A DNA stretch of 64,000 nucleotides from Umezawaea sp049997955. GTDB taxonomy: Bacteria; Actinomycetota; Actinomycetes; Mycobacteriales; Pseudonocardiaceae. Below the pieces are notes generated by a model. It made no database searches. It was given only the letters and a program-made list of their open reading frames with translations, and was not told the DNA's origin. Both the position numbers and the translations under genes were made by a program. The stretch is taken from contig JAEBDY010000016.1 in assembly GCA_049997955.1 (NCBI GenBank), forward strand, positions 1 to 64,000. Reading direction: 5' to 3'. Position 1 is the stretch's first letter. Each line of letters opens with the position of its first letter. Shown here piece by piece: positions 18,033 through 25,777 of this stretch.

Positions 18033-18047
18033 TGACGTAATACGTCA
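18033..18047. promoter_or_regulatory. GntR operator, copy 2
   Basis: TGACGTAATACGTCA, followed by CATACGAATTACG, in the divergent gap between gntR copy 2 and the binding-protein gene. It shares the TGACGT-N3-ACGTCA palindrome and the downstream CATACGA-N-TTA element with 5410-5433. Overlap with both promoters would let one regulator control both directions. Confidence 0.72.
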
Positions 18048-18120
18048 TACGAATTACGTTCACTGCACCTCGTCGGGCCGCTCCCGTCGCCCGGCCCCCC
18101 TCTCGGGAAGTGAGCCAGCA

Positions 18121-19392
18121 ATGAAGCAGCGCACACCTTGGTCTGCTGCCCTGGTCGCGGGATTGATGGTGATCGCGGGGTGCGGGAGCGCCGCCGGGCC
18201 GGGTTCCCCGGCAGGCGGTTCGAGCGGCAAGCTCGTGGTCTGGGACTGGAAGTCCGGTGACGCGAAGGCGGCGGGCTACGTGGAGAAGGCCAAGGCCGAC
18301 TTCGCCGAGAACCACCCCGGTGTCGACGTGGAGTTCGTGGCCCAGCCGTTCGACCAGTACTACACCCTGCTCGGGACGGCGATCCAGTCCGGCAAGGGAC
18401 CCGACGTCATCCTCTTCAACGGGGGCGGTCAGATCCGCGACCGGTCCGACGCGCTCGCCCCGCTGGACTCCTACGTCGCCGAGGACAGGCAGCGGCTGGC
18501 GGGCTGGGACGCGTTCACCAAGGCCGGGAAGGTCTACGCCTCGCCGGTGACCCTGCAGGGGCATCCCTTCTACTACAACAAGGACCTCCACCAGCAGGCG
18601 GGCCTGAACCCGGACGCCCCCGCCAAGACGTGGGCCGACTTCGTCGCGAACTGCCGCACGCTCACCGAGAAGACCGGCGCGAAGTGCTTCGCGCTGGGCA
18701 ACAAGGAGGGCTACGGCATCCAGTTCTTCCTGTCCGCCATGGGATCGGCGACCCTGACCGCGCAGGAGTACGACGACTGGATCGCGGGCAAGCGGGACTG
18801 GACCTCGCCGAACGTGAAGCGGCTCTTCGAGCTCTGGAAGGAGGCCAACGACGCGGGCCTGAACACCGACGGCGCCAACTCCACCGCGATGTTCAACGAC
18901 GCGTTCGCGCTCTTCAAGTCCGGCAAGGCGGCCAACGTCATCGGTCTGATGTCCGACGTGGGGCACTGGAAGGACTTCGCCGAGTTCATCACCCCGGACA
19001 AGATCGGTGTCATGGAAGCGCCCGTGGTCAACCCCGCGGCGACGCCGAGCCTGCCGTACGACGGCGGCATCGGCTACGCGGTCGCGAAGTGGACGAAGGA
19101 CCCGAAGCTGGCCGCGGACCTGGTGCGCTCGCTGACCTCGACCGCCGCCCTGAACGCGTTCCACACCGACGGGGGCGCCATCGCGTCCGACACCTCGATC
19201 GACGTCTCCGCGGGCGGCCCGGCCGTCAAGACGATCGTCGCGGAGGTCGAGTCCGGCAAGCCCGCACTGCACGTCGCCCTGTCCTCGAAGACCCTCGACC
19301 TGATGGGTCGGATCTCCCAGCAACTGCTCAGCGGGTCGACCACCGTGGACGAGGCGGTGCGGCAGTTGGCAGCCTCCGACACGACGGGCTGA
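18121..19392 (+). CDS. Sugar ABC transporter solute-binding lipoprotein
   Basis: 423 residues. The lipobox VIAGC places the lipidated Cys at 21, followed by a Gly/Ser spacer and a family-1 extracellular solute-binding fold (GKLVVWDWKSGD, DQYYTLLGTAIQSGKGPDVI, PVTLQGHPFYYNKDL, LPYDGGIGYAV). It captures a mono- or oligosaccharide at the membrane for the two permeases that follow. The ATG at 18121 sits behind GGGAAGTGAG. A decayed near-copy lies at 5493-5896. The neighbouring GH95 and lactonase suggest fucose or a fucosylated oligosaccharide, but the binding-site residues cannot settle this. Confidence 0.95.
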   Translation: MKQRTPWSAALVAGLMVIAGCGSAAGPGSPAGGSSGKLVVWDWKSGDAKAAGYVEKAKADFAENHPGVDVEFVAQPFDQYYTLLGTAIQSGKGPDVILFNGGGQIRDRSDALAPLDSYVAEDRQRLAGWDAFTKAGKVYASPVTLQGHPFYYNKDLHQQAGLNPDAPAKTWADFVANCRTLTEKTGAKCFALGNKEGYGIQFFLSAMGSATLTAQEYDDWIAGKRDWTSPNVKRLFELWKEANDAGLNTDGANSTAMFNDAFALFKSGKAANVIGLMSDVGHWKDFAEFITPDKIGVMEAPVVNPAATPSLPYDGGIGYAVAKWTKDPKLAADLVRSLTSTAALNAFHTDGGAIASDTSIDVSAGGPAVKTIVAEVESGKPALHVALSSKTLDLMGRISQQLLSGSTTVDEAVRQLAASDTTG

Positions 19393-19397
19393 TCGCC

Positions 19398-20372
19398 GTG
19401 GCCCCCCGTTCCCCGTCCCCCACCGACCTGGCGGTGGGAACCACGGGCGTCCCGCCGGAGCCCCGGCGGCGCCCGGCCACGACGTCGCCGCGGCGGAACC
19501 GCGTCGGGTCGCGGTCCGAACGCCTGGCGCCACTGGTCCTCGTGGCACCGGCCGTCCTGATCATCGTCGTGCTGCGGTTGTGGCCGCTGCTGCTGGGGGT
19601 CAACTTCTCCTTCACCGGGGACGGCGACCGCAACGGCATGGCGGTCGGCTTCGACAACTACCTCACCCTGTTCGGCGACCCGCTCTTCCGCACCGCGCTG
19701 CGCAACGTCGGCCTGCTCGTGCTGCTCCTCCCGGTCGCCGTCGCGATCCCCGGCCTGCTCGCCACCTCCATCTACCTGAAGGTGCCAGGGCACCGGCTGT
19801 ACCGCGCCGTCTACTTCTTCCCCGCCGTGCTCTCCCCCGTGATCGTCGGGGCGATCTTCACCCTCCTGCTCGCCTACGACGGACCGGTGAACACCGTCCT
19901 CGCGACGGTGGGACTCGGTCCCGTCGACTGGCTCGGCGACCCGGACGTGGCCGTCTTCGCGGTCGTCGGCGTGCACGTCTGGGCCACCTTCGGCATGGCG
20001 CTGGTCGTCTTCCTCGCCGGGTTCGCCACCCTTGACCACTCGCTGCTCGACGCCTCCAAAGTGGACGGTGCGTCCCTCCCGCAGACCATCCGGCACGTCA
20101 TCGTCCCCGGCCTGTCCCGCACGATCCAGTTCGTCTTCATCACCACCATGATCGGAATGCTCACCTCGATGTTCGGCCTGCTCTACGTGATGACCAGCGG
20201 CGGACCCGAAGGCTCCACCTACCTGCCCGAGTACTACATCTGGATCCAGCAGGGACAGCTGAACCAACCCGCGCTCGCCTCCGCGGCGTCGACCGCCCTG
20301 TTCCTGATCATGCTCGTGGTGGGGCTGGCGCAGATCGGCATCCTGCGACGCGCCGCGGGCAAGGAGGACTGA
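19398..20372 (+). CDS. Sugar ABC transporter permease 1 (MalF-like)
   Basis: 324 residues with a ~45-residue Arg/Pro-rich cytoplasmic N-tail, then about six membrane spans beginning LAPLVLVAPAVLIIVVLRLW. The cytoplasmic EAA-type loop, which docks the ATPase, is near DASKVDGASLPQTIRHVIVP. The GTG at 19398 lies five bases past the binding-protein stop. No good SD is seen, so translational coupling is likely. Its stop overlaps the next start (TGATG). The cluster has no ATP-binding subunit; actinobacterial CUT1 importers commonly use a shared MsiK-type ATPase encoded elsewhere. Confidence 0.94.
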   Translation: MAPRSPSPTDLAVGTTGVPPEPRRRPATTSPRRNRVGSRSERLAPLVLVAPAVLIIVVLRLWPLLLGVNFSFTGDGDRNGMAVGFDNYLTLFGDPLFRTALRNVGLLVLLLPVAVAIPGLLATSIYLKVPGHRLYRAVYFFPAVLSPVIVGAIFTLLLAYDGPVNTVLATVGLGPVDWLGDPDVAVFAVVGVHVWATFGMALVVFLAGFATLDHSLLDASKVDGASLPQTIRHVIVPGLSRTIQFVFITTMIGMLTSMFGLLYVMTSGGPEGSTYLPEYYIWIQQGQLNQPALASAASTALFLIMLVVGLAQIGILRRAAGKED

Positions 20373-21199
20373 TGCCGGGCACCCGGTTGACCAGGTGGGT
20401 CGTCGCGGTACCGATGGCCGCGCTAGCGCTGGCCACGATCTACCCACTGGTGTTCACCACCAACGTCGCGATGAAGACCCGGCGCGACTACACCCTCGAC
20501 AGGTTCTCGCCGACCGACGCGCTGCGCTGGGACAACATCGTCAAGGCGTGGACGAGCGCCGGGATGTCCCGGTACTTCCTGAACTCGGTGGTCGTCGTGG
20601 CGTGCTCGGTCGCGCTGTTGCTGCTGCTCGGGTCGATGGCGGGCTTCGCGCTCGCCCGGCTGCGGTTCCGCGGCTCGTCCGCCCTCTTCCTCGGCATCCT
20701 CGCCGCGCTGTTCGTCCCCTTCCAGGTGATCATGGTTCCGCTGGCGCGGATCATGGCGGACACCGGTCTCGTCGACACCTACCCGGGACTGGTGCTCGCG
20801 TACGTGGCGCAGTTCCTCCCGTTCACGATCTTCCTGCTGGCGAGCTACTACTCGACCGTGCCGCCGGAGATCATCGACGCCGCGCGCATCGACGGGAACA
20901 CCGTCTACGGCGTCTACTGGCGGATCATGCTCCCGATCGGCGCACCGGCGCTGCTGTCGGTCGGCGTGCTCAACGCCCTCTTCTGCTGGAACGACGTGCT
21001 GATCTCCTTGCTGGTGATGCCGTCCGCGGAGCACCGCACGCTCATGGTCGGGGTCACGTCGTTGCGCGGGCAGTACTCCGACGACATCCCCACGTTCGCG
21101 TCCGGCGTGCTGATCGCCGCGATCCCCGTCCTGGTCGTCTACCTGTTCCTGCAACGCCAGATCGCCGACGGCGTCACCGCCGGGTCCACGAAGGGCTGA
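20372..21199 (+). CDS. Sugar ABC transporter permease 2 (MalG-like)
   Basis: 275 residues, six predicted spans. The N-terminal part contains PLVFTTNVAMKTRRDY and the EAA loop reads EIIDAARIDGNTVYGVYWRI, the standard CUT1 signature. The ATG overlaps the upstream TGA by one base. It forms the channel with permease 1. The enolase-superfamily gene begins one base after its stop, so import and metabolism are encoded on one transcript. Confidence 0.95.
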   Translation: MPGTRLTRWVVAVPMAALALATIYPLVFTTNVAMKTRRDYTLDRFSPTDALRWDNIVKAWTSAGMSRYFLNSVVVVACSVALLLLLGSMAGFALARLRFRGSSALFLGILAALFVPFQVIMVPLARIMADTGLVDTYPGLVLAYVAQFLPFTIFLLASYYSTVPPEIIDAARIDGNTVYGVYWRIMLPIGAPALLSVGVLNALFCWNDVLISLLVMPSAEHRTLMVGVTSLRGQYSDDIPTFASGVLIAAIPVLVVYLFLQRQIADGVTAGSTKG

Positions 21200-21200
21200 C

Positions 21201-22382
21201 ATGCGCATCACCGGGTACCGGACGCTCACCACGGTCCAGGACTGGGGTCGCCCGATCGGCGACGCCAACGGCGTCTACGCCGACGGCCTCGTCCGGGTGC
21301 CGATCGTCGTCGTCGAGACCGACGCGGGCATCACCGGCGTCGGTCTCGGGCCGCACGTGGAGATCGAGAGCGTCTTCGCCGCCATCGAGGGCGAGGACCC
21401 GCGCTGCGTGACCGCCCTCTACGACAGGATGCTGCGCCGGACGTTCAAGGCGGGCCACGCGGGCCCGGTGTTCGGCACCATCGGCGCGCTCGACACCGCG
21501 CTGTGGGACATCAAGGCCCAGGCGGCGGGAGAACCGCTGTGGCGGCTGCTCGGCGGGCGCGACCGCCGGGTGCCCGCCTACGCCTCCGGCCTGGACATCG
21601 GCCTGGACGACGACGAGTTCGTCGCGGTCTACCAGGCCTACGCCGACCGCGGCCTGCGGGCGGCGAAGGTCAAGGGCGGTCTCGACGTCGACCGGGACCG
21701 GCACCGCCTCACCCTGCTCCGCGACGTCCTCACCGAGGCCGGCCGCGGGGCACGGCCGAGCCTGATGCTCGACGTCAACGAGACCTGGACGCGCAAGCAG
21801 GCCGTCCGCCACGTCTCGGAGATCGAGCGGACGCTCGACCTGACCTGGATCGAGGAGCCGGTCCGGCGCTGGGACGTGGCGGGCCACGCGGCCGTCAGCA
21901 GCGGCGTCCGCGCGTCGGTCGCCACCGGCGAGAACCTCACGGGCCTCGAACAGCACCGACCGCTCATCGCGGCCGGAGCGGTCGACATCGTCCAGACGGC
22001 CGCGGTCTGGGGCGTCACCCACTTCCTCCGGGTCGCCACCCTCGCGCACGCCCACGACCTGCCCGTCAGCCCCATCGGCACCACCCCGGTCGGCCTGCTG
22101 CACGCCGCCACGTCGGTGCCCAACCACCTGGTCAGCGAACTGCAAGACCTCAAGCCAGCGCTGGGCGTCTCGCTCGACCACCGCGTCGAGGACGGCGCGT
22201 TCATCCTCGGCGACAGCCCCGGCCTCGGCGTGCGCGTCGACGAGGAGGCGATCGCCAGGTCGGGCCACCTGCTCCCCCACCCGATGTCCGGCGGTGCGCA
22301 CATCCGGCCCGAACGCGCGGGACACCGCCTGCACCCGGTCGAGTTCGACGGGGAAGCCGTGAGCGCCGTCCTCAACGCGTGA
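21201..22382 (+). CDS. Enolase-superfamily (mandelate racemase/muconate lactonizing) enzyme, possible sugar-acid dehydratase
   Basis: 393 residues. The capping domain precedes a barrel with KVKGG (KxK base, ~155-157), LMLDVNETW (metal Asp ~190), WIEEP (metal Glu ~216) and ATGENL (metal Glu ~243). These are the mandelate-racemase-subgroup ligands. The position where sugar-acid dehydratases carry the catalytic His (SPH) reads PVSPIGTTP, so the His is not evident and the reaction is uncertain. Encoded one base after permease 2, it probably acts on the imported sugar's acid (for example fuconate to 2-keto-3-deoxyfuconate). It is shorter than characterised L-fuconate dehydratases (~440 residues), so a different substrate is quite possible. 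Confidence 0.85.
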   Translation: MRITGYRTLTTVQDWGRPIGDANGVYADGLVRVPIVVVETDAGITGVGLGPHVEIESVFAAIEGEDPRCVTALYDRMLRRTFKAGHAGPVFGTIGALDTALWDIKAQAAGEPLWRLLGGRDRRVPAYASGLDIGLDDDEFVAVYQAYADRGLRAAKVKGGLDVDRDRHRLTLLRDVLTEAGRGARPSLMLDVNETWTRKQAVRHVSEIERTLDLTWIEEPVRRWDVAGHAAVSSGVRASVATGENLTGLEQHRPLIAAGAVDIVQTAAVWGVTHFLRVATLAHAHDLPVSPIGTTPVGLLHAATSVPNHLVSELQDLKPALGVSLDHRVEDGAFILGDSPGLGVRVDEEAIARSGHLLPHPMSGGAHIRPERAGHRLHPVEFDGEAVSAVLNA

Positions 22383-22463
22383 CCCAGCCCCGAAACCAGC
22401 CGTCACCTGATCCGGCACGACACCACGGCCGCAATGATCGGTCAATGGTTTTGAGGTGCTAAA

Positions 22464-22477
22464 TGTTCGCGCTAACT
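22464..22477. promoter_or_regulatory. LacI-type operator, site 3
   Basis: TGTTCGCGCTAACT, flanked by AAA and TTTAG like sites 1 and 2. Upstream member of a pair in front of the second GH62 gene. Confidence 0.62.
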
Positions 22478-22664
22478 TTTAGCTGTCTCCCATAGCAGGA
22501 AATCGCAAGACGACTCGATGCCAGCGAACTCGACTGCCCGAAACATCCCTGTCGCATCTTGACCATCATCAAAACTTCGGCCACAGTCTGATGGACGCAA
22601 CAGGCACCGCACCGGCTGACGCGATCCCCTCCACTTCCCTGCCCACTTGCTCTCAACCTAGAAT

Positions 22665-22678
22665 TGTTAACGCTAACA
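22665..22678. promoter_or_regulatory. LacI-type operator, site 4
   Basis: TGTTAACGCTAACA, matching the consensus at every fixed position, 80 bases upstream of the second GH62 start. Confidence 0.75.
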
Positions 22679-22757
22679 TCTCTTTCGGATCATTCATCCG
22701 AGTGGTGTCGCGAGCCGTCGTCCGCCGTTCCACACCTCAACGAAGAGGAGCACGCCC

Positions 22758-24302
22758 ATGGCCGGGTCAGGACACCCGCCGACCACAGCCCGCAGACGTC
22801 GATTGGCAGGCGTGGCCACCGCTGTCGTCACCCTGCTGCTCAGCGGGCTGGTCACGGCGCTCGGCGCGCCCCCCGCGTCGGCGGCGACCGTCGACACCAC
22901 CGCCTGGTACGTCCTGGTCAACCGCACCAGCGGCAAAGCCCTGGACGTCTACAACCTCGCCACAACCGACGGCGCCCGCATCACCCAGTGGGCCCGCAAC
23001 GACGGCAACCAGCAGCAGTGGCAGTTCGTCGACTCCGGCGGCGGCTACTACCGGCTCAAGTCCCGCCACTCCGGCAAGGTCCTCGACGTCCACAACTTCT
23101 CCACCGCCGACGGCGGGGCCATCGTGCAGTGGGCCGACGGCAACGGCACCAACCAGCAGTTCCGGCTCGCGGATTCCGACGGCGGCCACGTGCGCCTGAT
23201 CAACCGCAACAGCAACAAGGCCGTCGAGGTCCAGGGCGCGTCCACCGCCGACGGCGCCAACGTCGTCCAGTACGCCGACTGGGGCGGCGCCAACCAGCAG
23301 TGGCAACTCGTCCGCGTCGGCGGCGGCCAGCAGCCCGGCACCGGCCTGCCGTCCTCGTTCCGCTGGAGCTCCAGCGGAGTGCTGGCAGGCCCGAAGTCCG
23401 ATGCCAGCCACAACATCGTGTCCATCAAGGACTACACGGTGGTGCGGCACAACAACCAGTGGCAGGTGTACGCCACCACCGCCAGCCGCTCCGGCGGCTG
23501 GAACCTGGTGCACTTCGCGTTCTCCGACTGGTCGCAGGCCGCGAACGCGACCCACACATTCCTCGACACCGCCTCAGGCGTGGGAACCGGCTACCGGGCC
23601 GCACCGCACCTGTTCTACTTCGCGCCGCAGAACCTGTGGTACCTGGTCTACCAGACCGGTCTGCCGACCTACTCGACCAGCACCGACCCGAGCAACCCCA
23701 GGTCGTGGTCCACGCCGCGCAACTTCATGTCCGCCGAGCCCGACATCGTGCGGCAGAACAAGGGCAACGGGAACTGGCTCGACTTCTGGGTCATCTGCGA
23801 CTCAGCGAACTGCCACCTGTTCTCCAGCGACGACAACGGCCACATCTACCGCGCCCAGACCAGCGTGGCGAACTTCCCCAACGGCTTCGGCAACACGGTC
23901 ATCGCCCTGCAGGACTCCAACCGCAACAACCTGTTCGAGGGCTCCGCGGTCTACAAGGTCGGGAGCAGCAACCAGTACCTGCTGCTCCAGGAGGCGATCG
24001 GCTCCACCGGTCGCTACTACAGGTCCTTCACCTCCAGCCGCATCGAAGGACCCTGGTCCGCGCACGCCGCGAGCGAGTCCAACCCGTTCGCCCGCACCAG
24101 CAACACCACCTTCCCCGGCGGCCAGTGGACGAAGGACATCAGCCACGGCGAACTGATCCGCTCGGGCAACGACCAGACACTGCCCATCAACCCGTGCAAC
24201 CTCCAGTTCCTCTACCAGGGCCTGGACCCGAACGCGAGCGGCGAGTACAGCCAGCTGCCGTACCGCATGGGTCTGCTGACCCAGACCAACTCCTCCTGCT
24301 GA
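22758..24302 (+). CDS. GH62 alpha-L-arabinofuranosidase with N-terminal ricin-type lectin domain
   Basis: 514 residues, secreted (signal ~1-43). Residues ~46-185 form a ricin-B-like trefoil with three repeats (WYVLVNRTSGKALDVYN, YYRLKSRHSGKVLDVHN, HVRLINRNSNKAVEV), then a short Gly linker and the GH62 propeller (~197-514). Motifs match the paralogue at 322-1782: IKDYTVV (base), LDFWVICD (modulator), LFEGSAVYK (acid). The usual KDPS is KDYT here. The catalytic halves are highly alike while the binding modules are unrelated, so this is a domain-swapped paralogue aimed at another polysaccharide surface. AGGAG precedes the ATG. Two LacI-type operators lie upstream. Confidence 0.95.
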   Translation: MAGSGHPPTTARRRRLAGVATAVVTLLLSGLVTALGAPPASAATVDTTAWYVLVNRTSGKALDVYNLATTDGARITQWARNDGNQQQWQFVDSGGGYYRLKSRHSGKVLDVHNFSTADGGAIVQWADGNGTNQQFRLADSDGGHVRLINRNSNKAVEVQGASTADGANVVQYADWGGANQQWQLVRVGGGQQPGTGLPSSFRWSSSGVLAGPKSDASHNIVSIKDYTVVRHNNQWQVYATTASRSGGWNLVHFAFSDWSQAANATHTFLDTASGVGTGYRAAPHLFYFAPQNLWYLVYQTGLPTYSTSTDPSNPRSWSTPRNFMSAEPDIVRQNKGNGNWLDFWVICDSANCHLFSSDDNGHIYRAQTSVANFPNGFGNTVIALQDSNRNNLFEGSAVYKVGSSNQYLLLQEAIGSTGRYYRSFTSSRIEGPWSAHAASESNPFARTSNTTFPGGQWTKDISHGELIRSGNDQTLPINPCNLQFLYQGLDPNASGEYSQLPYRMGLLTQTNSSC

Positions 24303-24304
24303 CC

Positions 24305-24340
24305 GGTTCGGTGCCCCGCGTCCCCGCGGGGCACCGAACC
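24305..24340 (+). terminator. Perfect hairpin after second GH62
   Basis: Arms GGTTCGGTGCCCCGC and GCGGGGCACCGAACC pair over 15 bp with a 6-base loop, three bases after the stop. No U-tract. Confidence 0.65.
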
Positions 24341-24380
24341 CCCGCCTGCCGGCACCCGAGTCCAAGGAGAGGTGATCACC

Positions 24381-25631
24381 TTGCGGAAGACCGTTCCTCC
24401 GGTCCGGCGAGCGGCCGCCGTCGGCGTCGCCGTGGCGCTGACCGCGACGGCCGTGGCGCTGATGGGATCCCAGCCCGCCTCCGCGGCAGCGGGCTGCCGG
24501 GTCGACTACGCGGTGGGCTCCGAGTGGCCCGGCGGTTTCGGCGCGACCGCGGCCGTGACGAACCTGGGCGACTCGGCGAGCGGGTGGCGCCTGTCCTGGA
24601 CGTTCCCCGGCGACGAGCGGATCTCGCAGTCGTGGAACGGGACGCACACCCAGTCCGGCAACCAGGTGACCGCGACCAACGCGGCGTGGAACGGTGACCT
24701 CCCCACCGGCGGCACGGTCTCGTTCGGCTTCAACGCCACCTCCAGCGCCCGTCCGACCGCACCTTCGACGTTCACGCTCAACGGCGTGGTGTGCACCGGC
24801 TCGACAACACCCACGACGACGACCACAACCACCACGACGACACCTCCCGTCGGCCGTCCCATGGTGGAGAACAACTTCGCCGTCACCAGGGAAGGCGCGT
24901 ACGGCGACAACCGCTTCACGGTCTTCCGCCCGTCGAACCCGTCGGCCGTCGGTGGCACGCTGCCCGTGCTGGCGTTCGGCAACGGCGCCTGTGCGCACAC
25001 GAACAACAGCGAGGTCACGCGGGCGTTGACGTTCATCGCGTCGAAGGGCTTCGTCGTGGTGGACATCGGGTCGGTGAACGGTTCGGCGAACGGCCTGCCC
25101 AGCGGCTCCCCCATCCCGTCCCTGCTGACCGACGCGATCACCTGGGCCGAACGGGAACAGCAGCGCTCCGCGTCCCCGCTGGCGCGGCGGCTCGACCTGA
25201 CCAAGGTGGCCACCGCGGGCCACTCGTGCGGCGGCCTGGAAGCGCTCGTCGCCGCCCAGGACCGCCGGGTGTCCGGCGTGGTCTCGCTGAACAGCGGCTT
25301 CTTCGCCGACGGCTCCTTCGGCTACCCCCGCTCGGAGCTGGCCAAGCTGCACACCCCCGCGCTGTTCATGGACGGCGGCTCCTCGGACATCGCCTACGCC
25401 AACAACCAGGCCAACTACGACCTGGTCACCGTGCCCGCCGTGCTGGCAAGGCAACCGCAGGCAGGCCACGGCGGGTTCATCTCCGGCAACCAGACGACCG
25501 ACGGCATGACGACCGTCGTCCAGTTCCTGGACATGGTGCTCAACGGCAACCAGGTGGCACGGGCCTACGTCCTCGACCCGTCGGGACTCGCGGCCAAGAG
25601 CCCGTGGACGGTGGCCAGCAAGAACTTCTGA
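24381..25631 (+). CDS. Secreted CBM2-alpha/beta hydrolase fusion, probable carbohydrate esterase
   Basis: About 416 residues. Signal peptide (~1-37), N-terminal CBM2 (~39-138, opening CRVDYAVGSEWPGGF), a Thr-run linker, then an alpha/beta hydrolase (~160-416). The nucleophile elbow is TAGHSCGGLEA. The acid is probably in MDGGSSDIAY and the catalytic His in QAGHGGF, which is the usual order. The hydrolase half is not one of the CAZy esterase families I recognise, so substrate is unknown; the CBM2 and location suggest a plant-wall ester. TTG at 24381 has AAGGAG eleven bases upstream; GTG at 24372 has only a two-base spacer. Either is possible. Confidence 0.83.
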   Translation: MRKTVPPVRRAAAVGVAVALTATAVALMGSQPASAAAGCRVDYAVGSEWPGGFGATAAVTNLGDSASGWRLSWTFPGDERISQSWNGTHTQSGNQVTATNAAWNGDLPTGGTVSFGFNATSSARPTAPSTFTLNGVVCTGSTTPTTTTTTTTTTPPVGRPMVENNFAVTREGAYGDNRFTVFRPSNPSAVGGTLPVLAFGNGACAHTNNSEVTRALTFIASKGFVVVDIGSVNGSANGLPSGSPIPSLLTDAITWAEREQQRSASPLARRLDLTKVATAGHSCGGLEALVAAQDRRVSGVVSLNSGFFADGSFGYPRSELAKLHTPALFMDGGSSDIAYANNQANYDLVTVPAVLARQPQAGHGGFISGNQTTDGMTTVVQFLDMVLNGNQVARAYVLDPSGLAAKSPWTVASKNF

Positions 25632-25635
25632 AACC

Positions 25636-25671
25636 ACCTCCGGGTGCTCGCCCGTGCGAGCACCCGGAGGT
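25636..25671 (+). terminator. Perfect hairpin after CBM2-hydrolase
   Basis: Arms ACCTCCGGGTGCTCG and CGAGCACCCGGAGGT pair over 15 bp with a 6-base loop, four bases after the stop. Separates the hydrolase from the kinase gene. Confidence 0.65.
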
Positions 25672-25777
25672 CACCGCACAGAACCGCCCGCGCCCCACGG
25701 AAGGGGGACGGGCGGTTTGCGATTCCGGGTGCCGGGGAAACCCCGCAGGGTCCCGAGTCGCGTCCGGAGGTGCGGCG

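Larger units (their letters stand above)
22383..22757. other. Intergenic region upstream of second GH62, with two operators
   Basis: 375 bases holding two LacI-type operators about 200 bases apart (22464-22477 and 22665-22678). The GC content is lower than around it. No open frame with coding bias and no hairpin of note. Confidence 0.5.
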
